Shown one piece after another: positions 22,890 through 32,041 of a DNA stretch of 64,000 nt; within the stretch, counting starts at the first letter, position 1, and each line of letters opens with the position of its first letter. Origin of the DNA: Pseudomonas faucium (GTDB lineage: Bacteria; Pseudomonadota; Gammaproteobacteria; Pseudomonadales; Pseudomonadaceae); contig NZ_BQIP01000002.1 in assembly GCF_021602585.1 (NCBI RefSeq), positions 1-64,000 of the forward strand. Direction: 5' to 3'. The position numbers and the translations under genes were made by a program. The notes beneath the pieces are model-generated. The model made no database searches. It was not told the DNA's origin and saw only the letters and a list, made by a program, of their open reading frames with translations.

Positions 22890-25790
22890 TTACAGGCCTT
22901 CCGACAGGATGCGATCGATGCTGTCGACAAAGTAGTCCACGCTGGCCCGCGTGGTACACATCGGCGGCTTGATCTTGAGGATGTTCAGGTAATCCCCGGT
23001 CGGCTGCATGAAGATGCCCAGGTCACGCAGGCGGTTGCACAGCTGGGTGGTTTCCTCGGTGGCCGGCTCCAGGGTCTGGCGGTCGCGCACCAGCTCCAGG
23101 CCCAGGTAGAAGCCCGAGCCATGTGCCGCCCCGGCAAGCGGATGTTTATCGACCAAGGCCTGCAAGCGCGCCTTGAAATAGCGCCCGGTGTCGCGGGTGT
23201 TCTGCCACAGCCCCTCCTCGTCCATCACCTCCAGCACCGCCATGCCGATACGGCAGCTCACCGGGCTGCCGCCCGCCGAGGAGAAGAAGTAGCCCTCGGC
23301 CTCCAGCGCCTCGGCGATTTCGCGGCGGGTGATCACCGCGCCCAGGGGCTGGCCGTTGCCCATGCCCTTGGCCATGGTGATGATGTCGGGCACCACGCCC
23401 TGCTCCTCGAAACCCCAGAAGTACTCGCCGAGGCGCCCGTAACCCACCTGCACCTCGTCGGCGATGCACACGCCGCCGCGCTCGCGCACCTTGGCATAGG
23501 CCTGTTGCAGGTAGCCCGCCGGCAGCGAGATGCCCCCGGCGTTGCCATACACCGGCTCGCAGATCATGCCGGCCAGCTGGCGGCCACGGGCGTCGAGGTC
23601 GGCAAGCTTGGCATCGACATCGCGCAGGTAGTCGGCCGCGCTGTCGGCGCCCCGGTAACGGCCGCGGAAGGTGTTCGGCGCCTCGACCGGGTGCACCCAG
23701 TCCGGGCGGGTTTCCAGGGCCTGGGGGTTGTCGGCGATGGAGGTGGAGATGGCGTCGGTCGCCACCGACCAGCCATGGTAGGCCTCCAGCACGCTGAGCA
23801 GGTCGCGCCCACCGCTGTAGGCCCAGGCCAGGCGAATCGCCAGGTCGTTGGCTTCGGTGCCGCTGTTGACCAGAAACACCCGGTCGAAGCCTTCGGGCGC
23901 CAGCGCCAGCAGGCGCTCGGAAAACTCGGCGATGGCGGCGTAATGGAAGCGCGAGTTGGTGTTGAGCAGCGACCATTGCCGCGCCGATTCGGCCGCCATG
24001 CGCGGGTGGCCGTGGCCGAGTACCGCGACGTTGTTGAGCATGTCGAGGTAGGAGCGGCCCTGCAGGTCGATCAGGTAGTTGCGCCAGCCGCGCTCGATCT
24101 GTGGCGGCTGGGCGTAGTAGTGCTTCTGCGAGCGGGCGAAGCTGGCGTCGCGGCGGGCCAGCAGGGCCTGTGCATCGGGCAGCGGCTCGGCGTCGCAATC
24201 AAAGCCCAGCAGCGCGGCCGGTGACGGGCACAGCGCCAGCCAGGCAGCGGCACGCGAAGGCGTGGCGAAGAACGGCGGCTGCAGGGCGGCGTCCAGGCAC
24301 AGTTGCACGCTGAGAAAACCACAGCTGCTGCCCAACGCCTGCCCCTTGGCCACGGCCTGGCCATCGGCCGGGGTGCCTTCCAGGCCGCTCAGCCACAAGG
24401 CCCAGTGCGCGGTGCGCAGGCAGCCACGCCCGTCGCCAAGGTGCTGCCAGGTGCCTGCCTGCGGCGCCTGCACCGCAGCGCCATCGGGCACATGCAACTC
24501 GACGCCCAGGGCGCAGGTGGCCGGCTCGTCGGCGCGGTCGATGTGGGTTAGCGACAGGCGATACTGCCCATGCAGGCTGCAGGCCGGGGCGGGTTGCGCC
24601 GTCAGCAGGCGCTGGTCGAAACCGGGCTGCTCCCAGTTGCCGGCCTGGCAATGGGGGCTGAGCACACCCAGGTCCAGGCGCTTGACCGCCTGCCCGGCCA
24701 GCGCCGGCAGCAAGGGGGCGCAATCGGCCAGGTCGGGGAGGCCGGGCTCGACGCCTGCGGCCTGCAGGATGGCGGCCTGCATCAAGGCGAAGGGCACGGC
24801 GGTGGCGGTATCGAAGATCTCCCACTCGTGGGCGATATTGTCGCGGGTGTACTGGTTGCCCGGGTCCACGGCCAGTTGCTGCTCGCTGCTCAGCACCAGC
24901 ACCGCGGCGCGGTTCAGCACCAGCGGCCACAGGGCGCGCAGCTCGGCCTCGCTCAGCGGGTTGATGGCCTGGTAGGCACGCACCGCCGGCAGGATGCGCA
25001 GCGGGTCGCCTTCGGCGTGGTGCAGCAATGCCGCGCAGGTCACCGACAGGTCGGCGATGCGCCAGGTGCGCAGCAGGTCGCCGAAGTCGATGACGCCCTG
25101 CAGTTGCCACTGGCGTTCGCCATCGCGGGCCCACACGGCATTGTCGTCGGTGATGTCCAGGTGCACCGCCTGGCTTGGCAGTTGCCCCACCAGCGGCGCC
25201 AGTTGCGCGCTGGCCTGGCGGGTGGCCTGCTCGATGCGTGCACGCTGGGCCGGGTCTTGCAGCACCGGCAGCAGGTGCTCGATCAGCGCCTGGGCGTGCT
25301 GCGGGTCCCATTGCAGGGTCCGCGCCAGACCCGGGTGGTCGAAGCCGGCCAGGGCCTTGTCGACCCGGGCGCACAGCGCGCCCAGCTCGGCGATCAGGCG
25401 CGCCGGCATGTGCTTGAGTCGAGTCAGCGGCTGCCCTTCGATATAATCGAGCACGCGTGCCCGCAGCGGTTGCCCGTCGATGTCCAGCGCCAGCAAGGCC
25501 TGCCCATCGCGCGCCGGGCGCACGCCCGGCACCGGCACGCCCTGCTCGCGCAGGTAGGCCAAGGCCGCATGCTGCGCCTCCAGCTCCACCTGGGCATAGC
25601 TGCCATGGCAGACCTTGAGTACGTAGCGCCCCTGGCCCGTGTCCAGCCGGAAGTTCAGGTCCTGCTGGCTGCCCAGCGCACACAGGCTACCGGCAAGGTC
25701 GTAATGCGCCTGCAGCAAGGCATGGGCCTGGGCTTCGCTGAGCGATGGGCTGGGCAGGCTGGAACGCTGGATCAGGGTGCTGAGGGGCAT
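22890..25790 (-). CDS. Fusion: APH-type kinase, degenerate M23-like domain, class III aminotransferase (phospholyase type)
   Basis: This 966-residue protein has three parts. Residues about 1-350 are an aminoglycoside-phosphotransferase/homoserine-kinase-like kinase with the catalytic loop HLDITDDN near 210 and metal-binding VIDFGDLL near 233, both intact. Residues about 370-540 resemble a LytM/M23 domain (LGVELHVPDGAAVQAPQAG) without its zinc histidines. Residues about 545-966 are a PLP class III aminotransferase with the lysine of DIITMAKGMGNG near 808. Kinases and PLP phospholyases of these families act in sequence on hydroxylysine in animals, so phosphorylation then elimination of an amino alcohol is a plausible role. 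The ATG at 25790 follows GAGG. Confidence 0.85.
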   Translation of the reverse strand: MPLSTLIQRSSLPSPSLSEAQAHALLQAHYDLAGSLCALGSQQDLNFRLDTGQGRYVLKVCHGSYAQVELEAQHAALAYLREQGVPVPGVRPARDGQALLALDIDGQPLRARVLDYIEGQPLTRLKHMPARLIAELGALCARVDKALAGFDHPGLARTLQWDPQHAQALIEHLLPVLQDPAQRARIEQATRQASAQLAPLVGQLPSQAVHLDITDDNAVWARDGERQWQLQGVIDFGDLLRTWRIADLSVTCAALLHHAEGDPLRILPAVRAYQAINPLSEAELRALWPLVLNRAAVLVLSSEQQLAVDPGNQYTRDNIAHEWEIFDTATAVPFALMQAAILQAAGVEPGLPDLADCAPLLPALAGQAVKRLDLGVLSPHCQAGNWEQPGFDQRLLTAQPAPACSLHGQYRLSLTHIDRADEPATCALGVELHVPDGAAVQAPQAGTWQHLGDGRGCLRTAHWALWLSGLEGTPADGQAVAKGQALGSSCGFLSVQLCLDAALQPPFFATPSRAAAWLALCPSPAALLGFDCDAEPLPDAQALLARRDASFARSQKHYYAQPPQIERGWRNYLIDLQGRSYLDMLNNVAVLGHGHPRMAAESARQWSLLNTNSRFHYAAIAEFSERLLALAPEGFDRVFLVNSGTEANDLAIRLAWAYSGGRDLLSVLEAYHGWSVATDAISTSIADNPQALETRPDWVHPVEAPNTFRGRYRGADSAADYLRDVDAKLADLDARGRQLAGMICEPVYGNAGGISLPAGYLQQAYAKVRERGGVCIADEVQVGYGRLGEYFWGFEEQGVVPDIITMAKGMGNGQPLGAVITRREIAEALEAEGYFFSSAGGSPVSCRIGMAVLEVMDEEGLWQNTRDTGRYFKARLQALVDKHPLAGAAHGSGFYLGLELVRDRQTLEPATEETTQLCNRLRDLGIFMQPTGDYLNILKIKPPMCTTRASVDYFVDSIDRILSEGL

Positions 25791-25983
25791 GGAAGATGAA
25801 ACCTCTTTTACTTTTCGCTTATCTCGCCACTGCCAAGGCCGATAAACAAGTGGCAAAGATGAAATGATGATCATGCGTCAACGCTCGGATCCTTCTGCCA
25901 TCTAGGCTGCAAAGGGCCAGGGGCGGCAAAACTGCAGATGACCGGTACGGTCTAACTCTGAACTTACTGGTCGACCAATCGCC

Positions 25984-26529
25984 ATGAACATAATCGCCAC
26001 CGCAATACCCGATGTACTGATCATCGAACCGAAGGTCTTCGGCGACAGCCGAGGGTTTTTCCTCGAAAGCTTCAACGCCCGCGACTTTGCCGAGGCGACG
26101 GGGATCCAGGCGCAGTTCGTCCAGGACAACCATTCCCGCTCCCAGCGCGGTGTGCTGCGCGGCCTGCACTACCAGATCGACAACCCCCAGGGGAAACTGG
26201 TGCGGGTCACCCAGGGCGCCGTGCTCGACGTGGCCGTGGACATCCGCCGCAGCTCGCCGACCTTCGGCCGCTGGGTCGCCACCCGCCTGAATGCCGACGA
26301 CCACCGCCAGTTCTGGATCCCGCCAGGGTTCGCCCATGGCTTCCTGGTGCTGAGCGAGTCGGCCGACTTCCTGTACAAGACCACCGACTACTACAACCCA
26401 TCTGCCGAGCGCAGCATCCGCTGGGATGACCCGGACCTGGCCATCGACTGGGGCCTGCAGGCACCACCGCTGCTGTCGGCCAAGGACCAGGCTGGCGCCT
26501 GGTTGGCCAACGCGGACCTGTTCCCATGA
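25984..26529 (+). CDS. rmlC: dTDP-4-dehydrorhamnose 3,5-epimerase
   Basis: This 181-residue cupin-fold enzyme makes dTDP-L-lyxo-4-hexulose in dTDP-rhamnose synthesis. DSRGFFLESFN, the RGLHYQ segment with catalytic His62, and PPGFAHGFLVLSE near residues 117-129 are all present. Length is normal. It overlaps rmlD by four bases (ATGA). The pair supplies L-rhamnose for LPS or other glycans only if rmlA and rmlB are encoded elsewhere, since neither is in this window. Confidence 0.95.
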   Translation: MNIIATAIPDVLIIEPKVFGDSRGFFLESFNARDFAEATGIQAQFVQDNHSRSQRGVLRGLHYQIDNPQGKLVRVTQGAVLDVAVDIRRSSPTFGRWVATRLNADDHRQFWIPPGFAHGFLVLSESADFLYKTTDYYNPSAERSIRWDDPDLAIDWGLQAPPLLSAKDQAGAWLANADLFP

Positions 26530-27386
26530 AAATTCTCGTCTGTGGCCACAACGGCCAGCTTGCCCAAGCGCTCGGCACCCAGCTGGCAGGCCTTGGCGAG
26601 CTTCACCTGCTGGGCCGCGAGCAGCTGAACCTGGCCCGCCCCGAGGCTTTGCGCGAACCGCTGCGCCGGCTGGCCCCCGACCTGATCGTCAACGCCGCGG
26701 CCTATACCGCCGTGGACCAGGCCGAAAGCGACGCGGATGCGGCCTATGCGGTCAACGCCGACGCCCCGCGGGTACTGGCCGAAGAAGCACTGCGCCTGGG
26801 TGCGCCGCTGATCCACTACTCCACCGACTACGTGTTCGACGGCTGCAAGGCCCTGCCCTACAACGAAGCCGACAAGCCCAACCCGCTGAGCGTCTATGGC
26901 CGCAGCAAGCTGGCCGGCGAGCAGGCCATCGCCGCCGTCGATGGCGAGCACCTGATCCTGCGCACCAGCTGGGTGTATTCGCTACACGGGCGCAACTTCC
27001 TGCTGACCATGCAACGCCTGCTGCAGGAAAAACCGCAACTGCGGGTAGTCGCTGACCAGGTTGGCGCGCCCACCTGGGCCGCGACCATCGCCACCAGCAC
27101 CCGCGCCCTGATCGAGCGCTGGCAGGCCGGCCAGGCTGGCGCCTGGGGTACCTACCACCTGACCGCCCAGGGCGAAACCTCCTGGTTCGGCTTCGCCCAG
27201 GCCATCGCCGAACAGCTCCAGGCCCGCGGCCTGCCCTGCGCCGAGCTGTTGCCGATCCCCTCCAGCGACTACCCCACCCCCGCCCGCCGCCCGCTCAATT
27301 CGCGCCTGGACTGCAGCCGCCTGGCCCATGAATGGGACATCCACCTGCCGCACTGGCAGCAGGCGCTGATCGACTGCCTCAAGTAG
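26526..27386 (+). CDS. rmlD: dTDP-4-dehydrorhamnose reductase
   Basis: This 286-residue SDR enzyme catalyses the last, NAD(P)H-dependent step to dTDP-L-rhamnose. The N-terminal nucleotide-binding loop (CGHNGQLAQALG) is followed by NAAAYTAVDQAE near residues 56-67, STDYVFDG near 98 and the YGRSKLAGE active-site pair near 120. It is co-translated with rmlC and only 38 bases ahead of the dctB-like kinase gene. In P. aeruginosa the rml genes also neighbour dctBD. Confidence 0.95.
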   Translation: MKILVCGHNGQLAQALGTQLAGLGELHLLGREQLNLARPEALREPLRRLAPDLIVNAAAYTAVDQAESDADAAYAVNADAPRVLAEEALRLGAPLIHYSTDYVFDGCKALPYNEADKPNPLSVYGRSKLAGEQAIAAVDGEHLILRTSWVYSLHGRNFLLTMQRLLQEKPQLRVVADQVGAPTWAATIATSTRALIERWQAGQAGAWGTYHLTAQGETSWFGFAQAIAEQLQARGLPCAELLPIPSSDYPTPARRPLNSRLDCSRLAHEWDIHLPHWQQALIDCLK

Positions 27387-27424
27387 CGCATAATTGCGCC
27401 AGACTCTTCTGGCGCATTTACGCA

Positions 27425-29239
27425 ATGATTGCAAAACCGACGCCCCCCCGACGCCCCCGCTGGCGCAGCCTGGCCCTGCTGGCGCTGTGCCTGGCGCCGC
27501 TGCTGTGGCCGCTGCACCACCTTGCCGAACGCTACTACCAGGACGAACTGGCCTCGCAGAACCGCCAGACCCTCGACCTGTACGTGGCCAACCTGCTCGG
27601 CACCCTGCACCGTTACGAAACCCTGCCGCAGATCCTCGGTGAACTGCCGGCGCTGCGCACGGTGCTGGCCGACCCGTTCAAGCTCGAGGCGGTCACCAAC
27701 GCCAACCGCCTGCTCAAGGACATCGTCCAGCAGACCGGCGCCGAGGTGATGTACCTGATGGACGTCAGCGGCAACACCCTGGCCGCCTCCAACTGGGACA
27801 AGCGCGACAGCTTCGTGGGCCGCAACTTCTCCTTCCGCCCCTACTTCATCGAAGCCATGGACGGGCACCTGGGGCGCTTCTTCGGCCAGGGCACCACCTC
27901 GGCCAAGCGCGGCTACTTCTTCGCCGCCGCCGTGCACGACCGCGAGCGCATCGTCGGCGTGCTGGTGGTCAAGGTCGACCTCGACCACACCGAAACCCTG
28001 TGGGGCCGCACCCCCGAGCAGTTGCTGCTGACCGACCACAATGGCGTGGTCATCCTCACCTCGCGGCCCGACTGGCGCTTCCGTGCCACCCGCGCGCTGA
28101 CCGAGGCCGAGCGCCAGGCGATCATCGCCATCCAGCCCTACCCGACCCAGGCGCCGCAGCCCTTGGTGCTGAACCCGGACGCCTGGCTCACGCAAAGCCG
28201 TGACATCAAGGAAACCGGCTGGCAAGTGAGCCTGCTGGCGCCCCGCGCCTTGGTCGACCGCTCGGTGCAGACGGTGATGGCCATTGGCGGTGGTGCGCTG
28301 CTGGTGCTGATGCTGCTGGCCGGCCTGGTGATGCAGCGCCGGCGCCACTACATCGACCGCATCGACTTCGAGGCCCGGGGCCGGCAGGAGCTGGAAAACC
28401 GCGTGGTGCAGCGCACCGCCGACCTCGAAGGCCTCAACACCCGGCTGAAAAATGCCGTGCTCGAGCGCGAAAACGCCCAGCAGGAGCTGGTGCGGGCCCA
28501 GGACGAACTGGTGCAGGCCGGCAAGCTGTCGGTGCTCGGCACCATGTCGGCGAGCATCAGCCACGAGCTCAACCAGCCGCTGGCGGCAATCCGCAGCTAC
28601 GCGGAAAACGCCGAGATTCTCCTCGACCACCAGCGCACCGAGGATGCCCGCGGCAACCTCAAGCTGATCGGCGAGCTGACCGGGCGCATGGCCTCGATCA
28701 TCGCCCACTTGCGCGCCTTCGCCCGCCGCGACCGCCACGCCCCGGAAAGCGTGGCCCTGCAGCCGGCACTGGACGATGCCCTGGCCTTGCTGGCCAAGCG
28801 CCGCCGGGCCATGGCCGTGGAGCTGGTGCGCGACCTGCCGGACGCTACCTTGTGGGTCCAGGCCGGCGAAACACGCCTGCGCCAGGTGCTCGGCAACCTG
28901 CTCGCCAACGCCCTCGACGCCTTGACCGAAAAGGCCAACCCGCGGCGCCTGTGGCTCAGTGCCGAAACCCGCGATGGCTACGTCTACCTGTACATCCGCG
29001 ACAACGGCCCGGGCTTCAGCCGCCAGGCCCTGGAGCATGCCAAGGAGCCGTTCTTCACCACCAAGACCCGCACCCAGGGCCTGGGCCTGGGCCTGGCCAT
29101 CTGTGAAAGCCTGATGCGTGCCCTGGGCGGTGAACTGCTGCTGGCCAACCACCCGGAAGGTGGCGCGCTGCTGACCCTGCAACTGCGCACGGCCGCGCCC
29201 GGCGCCAACCTGCAACCCTCGGAGGACCCCTCGGCATGA
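27425..29239 (+). CDS. dctB: C4-dicarboxylate sensor histidine kinase (DctB-like)
   Basis: This 604-residue inner-membrane kinase has a first membrane helix near residues 15-35, a periplasmic double-Cache-like sensor of about 250 residues (YLMDVSGNTLAASNWD, FSFRPYF), and a second helix near 285-305. A coiled segment, the H-box SASISHELNQPLAAIR with His380, and an ATPase domain (DNGPGF, GLGLGLAI) follow. The ATG at 27425 is chosen over an upstream start inside rmlD. It is coupled to dctD by ATGA overlap. Neighbourhood matches dctBD of P. aeruginosa; the transporter genes dctPQM are not here. Its ligand is probably succinate or similar. Confidence 0.9.
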   Translation: MIAKPTPPRRPRWRSLALLALCLAPLLWPLHHLAERYYQDELASQNRQTLDLYVANLLGTLHRYETLPQILGELPALRTVLADPFKLEAVTNANRLLKDIVQQTGAEVMYLMDVSGNTLAASNWDKRDSFVGRNFSFRPYFIEAMDGHLGRFFGQGTTSAKRGYFFAAAVHDRERIVGVLVVKVDLDHTETLWGRTPEQLLLTDHNGVVILTSRPDWRFRATRALTEAERQAIIAIQPYPTQAPQPLVLNPDAWLTQSRDIKETGWQVSLLAPRALVDRSVQTVMAIGGGALLVLMLLAGLVMQRRRHYIDRIDFEARGRQELENRVVQRTADLEGLNTRLKNAVLERENAQQELVRAQDELVQAGKLSVLGTMSASISHELNQPLAAIRSYAENAEILLDHQRTEDARGNLKLIGELTGRMASIIAHLRAFARRDRHAPESVALQPALDDALALLAKRRRAMAVELVRDLPDATLWVQAGETRLRQVLGNLLANALDALTEKANPRRLWLSAETRDGYVYLYIRDNGPGFSRQALEHAKEPFFTTKTRTQGLGLGLAICESLMRALGGELLLANHPEGGALLTLQLRTAAPGANLQPSEDPSA

Positions 29240-30645
29240 CGACCGAGACACAGATCGACAACCAGGCCCAGGTGCTGCTGGTGGACGACGACCCGCACTT
29301 GCGCCAGGCCCTGAGCCAGACCCTCGACCTGGCCGGGCTCAAGGTGGTCGCCCTGGCCGATGCGCAGGGCCTGGCCGAGCGCCTGGAACTGGACTGGCCT
29401 GGCGTGGTGGTCAGCGATATCCGCATGCCGGGCATCGATGGCCTGCAGCTGCTGGAACAGCTGCATGGCCGCGACAGCGAGTTGCCGGTGCTGCTGATCA
29501 CCGGCCACGGCGATGTGCCGCTGGCGGTGCAGGCGATGCGCGCCGGGGCCTATGATTTTTTGGAAAAACCCTTCGCCAGCGATGCCCTGCTCGACAGCGT
29601 GCGCCGCGCCCTGGCCCTGCGCCGCCTGGTGCTGGACAACCGCAGCCTGCGCCTGGCCCTGAGCGACCGCCAGCAGCTGGCCACGCGCCTGGTCGGCCAT
29701 TCGCCGTCCATGCTGCGCCTGCGCGAGCAGATCGGCGCCCTGGCCGGCACCCGCGCCGACGTGCTGATCCTTGGTGAAACCGGTGCTGGCAAGGAGGTGG
29801 TGGCGCGCGCCCTGCACGACCTGTCCAGCCGCCGCGATGGGCCATTCGTGGCCATCAACGCCGGGGCGCTGGCCGAGTCGGTGGTGGAAAGCGAGCTGTT
29901 CGGCCACGAGCCGGGAGCCTTCACCGGCGCGCAGAAGCGCCGCATCGGCAAGTTCGAATTCGCCAACGGCGGCACGCTGTTCCTCGACGAAATCGAGAGC
30001 ATGAGCCTGGACGTGCAGGTAAAGCTGCTGCGCCTGTTGCAGGAACGGGTGGTCGAGCGCCTGGGCGGCAACCAGCTGATCCCGCTGGATATCCGCATCA
30101 TTGCCGCCACCAAGGAAGACCTGCGCCAGTCCGCCGACCAGGGGCGTTTTCGCGCCGACCTGTATTACCGCCTGAACGTGGCGCCGCTGCGCATCCCGCC
30201 GCTGCGCGAGCGCGGGGACGACATCCTGGTGCTGTTCCAGCATTTCGCCGACGCTGCCAGCCAGCGCCACGGCTTGCCGCCGCACAGCCTGCAACCGGCG
30301 CAACGCGCCATGCTGCTGCGCCATGGCTGGCCGGGCAACGTGCGTGAACTGCAAAACGCCGCCGAGCGTTTCGCCCTGGGCCTGGAGCTGGCCCTGGACG
30401 GCCAGGTGGCCGCTGCAGCGCCGGCGGCGGCGCCGATCCTGCTGGGCAACTTGAGCGAGCAGGTGGAGCGTTTCGAGCGCTCGCTGATTGCCGCCGAACT
30501 GGCCCAGCCCCACAGCTCCATGCGCAGCCTTGCCGAGGCCCTCGGCATCCCGCGCAAGACCCTGCACGACAAGCTGCGCAAACACGGCCTGCACTTCGAA
30601 GGTGGCAGCAGCGGGCCAGACGATCACGAGGAAAACCGCCCATGA
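29236..30645 (+). CDS. dctD: Sigma-54-dependent response regulator (DctD-like)
   Basis: This 469-residue activator has a receiver domain with Asp61 in VVSDIRMPGIDG, an AAA+ domain with Walker A GETGAGKE near residue 178 and the sigma-54 contact loop EPGAFTGAQ near 229, and a Fis-type helix-turn-helix at the end (SLAEALGIPRKTLHDKL). It needs RpoN and should activate C4-dicarboxylate uptake genes when phosphorylated by the preceding kinase. It overlaps both neighbours by four bases. Confidence 0.93.
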   Translation: MTTETQIDNQAQVLLVDDDPHLRQALSQTLDLAGLKVVALADAQGLAERLELDWPGVVVSDIRMPGIDGLQLLEQLHGRDSELPVLLITGHGDVPLAVQAMRAGAYDFLEKPFASDALLDSVRRALALRRLVLDNRSLRLALSDRQQLATRLVGHSPSMLRLREQIGALAGTRADVLILGETGAGKEVVARALHDLSSRRDGPFVAINAGALAESVVESELFGHEPGAFTGAQKRRIGKFEFANGGTLFLDEIESMSLDVQVKLLRLLQERVVERLGGNQLIPLDIRIIAATKEDLRQSADQGRFRADLYYRLNVAPLRIPPLRERGDDILVLFQHFADAASQRHGLPPHSLQPAQRAMLLRHGWPGNVRELQNAAERFALGLELALDGQVAAAAPAAAPILLGNLSEQVERFERSLIAAELAQPHSSMRSLAEALGIPRKTLHDKLRKHGLHFEGGSSGPDDHEENRP

Positions 30646-31097
30646 GTTCCGATAGCCAGTACCTGCAGCACGTGCTGCACGGCGACATCCCGCTGACCCG
30701 TGAAATGGGCCTGGAGGTGCTCGACTGGCAAGCCCAGACCCTGCGCCTGCAGCTGCCGCTGGCCGCCAACGTCAACCACAAGAGCACCATGTTCGGCGGC
30801 AGCCTGTACTGCGCCGCAGTGCTGGTGGGCTGGGGCTGGCTGCACCTGCGCCTGCGCGAGCTGGGCATCGATGATGGGCATATCGTCATCCAGGAGGGGC
30901 AGATCAGTTATCCGCTGCCGGTGACGGGCGCGGCGGTGGCGCGCTGTGCGGCGCCGGATGAGAAGACCTGGGAACGCTTCGTGACGATGTACCAGCGCCG
31001 AGGGCGTGCGCGGCTGACGCTGGAAACCACGGTGAGCAACCTTGGCAGCGACGAGCCTGCGGTGAGGTTCAGCGGGCAGTATGTGCTACATCGCTGA
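30642..31097 (+). CDS. YiiD C-terminal-type hot-dog thioesterase
   Basis: This 151-residue hot-dog-fold protein shows the conserved NHKSTMFGGSLYCAAVLVGW near residues 44-63, as in the putative thioesterase domain of YiiD. It is the last gene of the rmlCD-dctBD run, joined by ATGA overlap, and is followed by a REP pair. Acyl-thioester hydrolysis is inferred from the fold; the substrate and the reason for coupling to dctD are unknown. Confidence 0.85.
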   Translation: MSSDSQYLQHVLHGDIPLTREMGLEVLDWQAQTLRLQLPLAANVNHKSTMFGGSLYCAAVLVGWGWLHLRLRELGIDDGHIVIQEGQISYPLPVTGAAVARCAAPDEKTWERFVTMYQRRGRARLTLETTVSNLGSDEPAVRFSGQYVLHR

Positions 31098-31100
31098 TTG

Positions 31101-31219
31101 CTGTAGGAGCGGCCTTGTGTCGCGAAAGGGCTGCGCAGCAGCCCCAGCAATTTCAGTTTCGCCGCTATATCCCTGGGGCTGCTGCGCAGCCCTTTCGCGA
31201 CACAAGGCCGCTCCTACAG
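31101..31219. repeat. REP pair, family B (CTGTAGGAGCGGCCTTGTGT), perfect 46-bp arms
   Basis: Bases 31101-31146 are the exact reverse complement of 31174-31219, with a 27-base spacer. The right arm contains the cysQ stop codon. The same family recurs at 62829-62900. Confidence 0.92.
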
Positions 31220-32041
31220 GGACCCTGCCAACTTGATGAGCGCTTGGCGCCAGCCTGCTGCAGCGGGCAAGGCCAGGAAAAACGGGTTGAGCAGCGACTC
31301 ACGCGGCGGGTAGCGGAACGGCTGCCCATCCAGGCCGATCACCTCACCACCAGCACCTTCCAGCACACCTTGCGCCGCTGCGGTATCCCACTGCGACGTC
31401 GGCGCCAGGCGCGGGTAGCAGTCGGCGCTGCCTTCGGCCAGCAGGCAGAACTTCAGCGAGCTGCCGATATTGGCCAGCTCAAGCGCCCCCACCGCAGCAC
31501 CCAACCCTGCCAGCAACGCCTCCTGCTGCGGGCTGGAGTGGCGACGGCTGGCCACCACGGTGAAGCGGCCGTCGGCTGGTGGCGCGTTGCGCACCTGGAT
31601 CGGCAGGGCATCCGCGCCGGCCTCTGCGCGCCAAGCGCCCAGGCTGCGCCCACCGAAATAGCAGCGCCCGCTGGTCGGCATCGACACCACGCCAAACACC
31701 ACCTCGCCGTTTTCGATCAGGGCAATGTTGACGGTGAACTCTTCGCTGCCGGCAATGAACTCCTTGGTGCCGTCGAGCGGGTCGACCAGCCACCAGCGCT
31801 GCCAGCCCTGGCGGGTAGCCAGGGGGATATTGCAGTCTTCCTCGGACAACACCGGGATCTGCGGCGCCAGCGCCTGCAGGCCGTCGGCGATCACCTGGTG
31901 CGCGGCCAGGTCGGCGGCGGTCACCGGCGAGTCGTCGGCCTTGCTGGTCACCGCGACATCGGCGCGCCAGAACGGCAGGATCGCTTCGCCGGCCAAGCCG
32001 GCCAGCTTGACCACTTCGAGCATCAGTTGCTGGTCGTTCAT
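31214..32041 (-). CDS. cysQ: 3'(2'),5'-bisphosphate nucleotidase
   Basis: This 275-residue enzyme dephosphorylates PAP/PAPS, by-products of sulfate assimilation. The lithium-sensitive phosphatase motifs are visible: LSEEDCN near residues 63-69, WLVDPLDGTKEF near 80-91 and the C-terminal WDTAAAQGVLEGAGG near 208. Its start overlaps the nudE stop by four bases. Its last two codons and stop lie within the arm of a family B REP, so the C-terminal residues may have been shaped by the repeat. Confidence 0.94.
   Translation of the reverse strand: MNDQQLMLEVVKLAGLAGEAILPFWRADVAVTSKADDSPVTAADLAAHQVIADGLQALAPQIPVLSEEDCNIPLATRQGWQRWWLVDPLDGTKEFIAGSEEFTVNIALIENGEVVFGVVSMPTSGRCYFGGRSLGAWRAEAGADALPIQVRNAPPADGRFTVVASRRHSSPQQEALLAGLGAAVGALELANIGSSLKFCLLAEGSADCYPRLAPTSQWDTAAAQGVLEGAGGEVIGLDGQPFRYPPRESLLNPFFLALPAAAGWRQALIKLAGSL

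Noticed and set aside
27269-29251. 660-residue open frame on the minus strand
   Set aside because: It lies antisense to the dctB-like gene, whose domains are clear; the frame is a third-position GC artefact.
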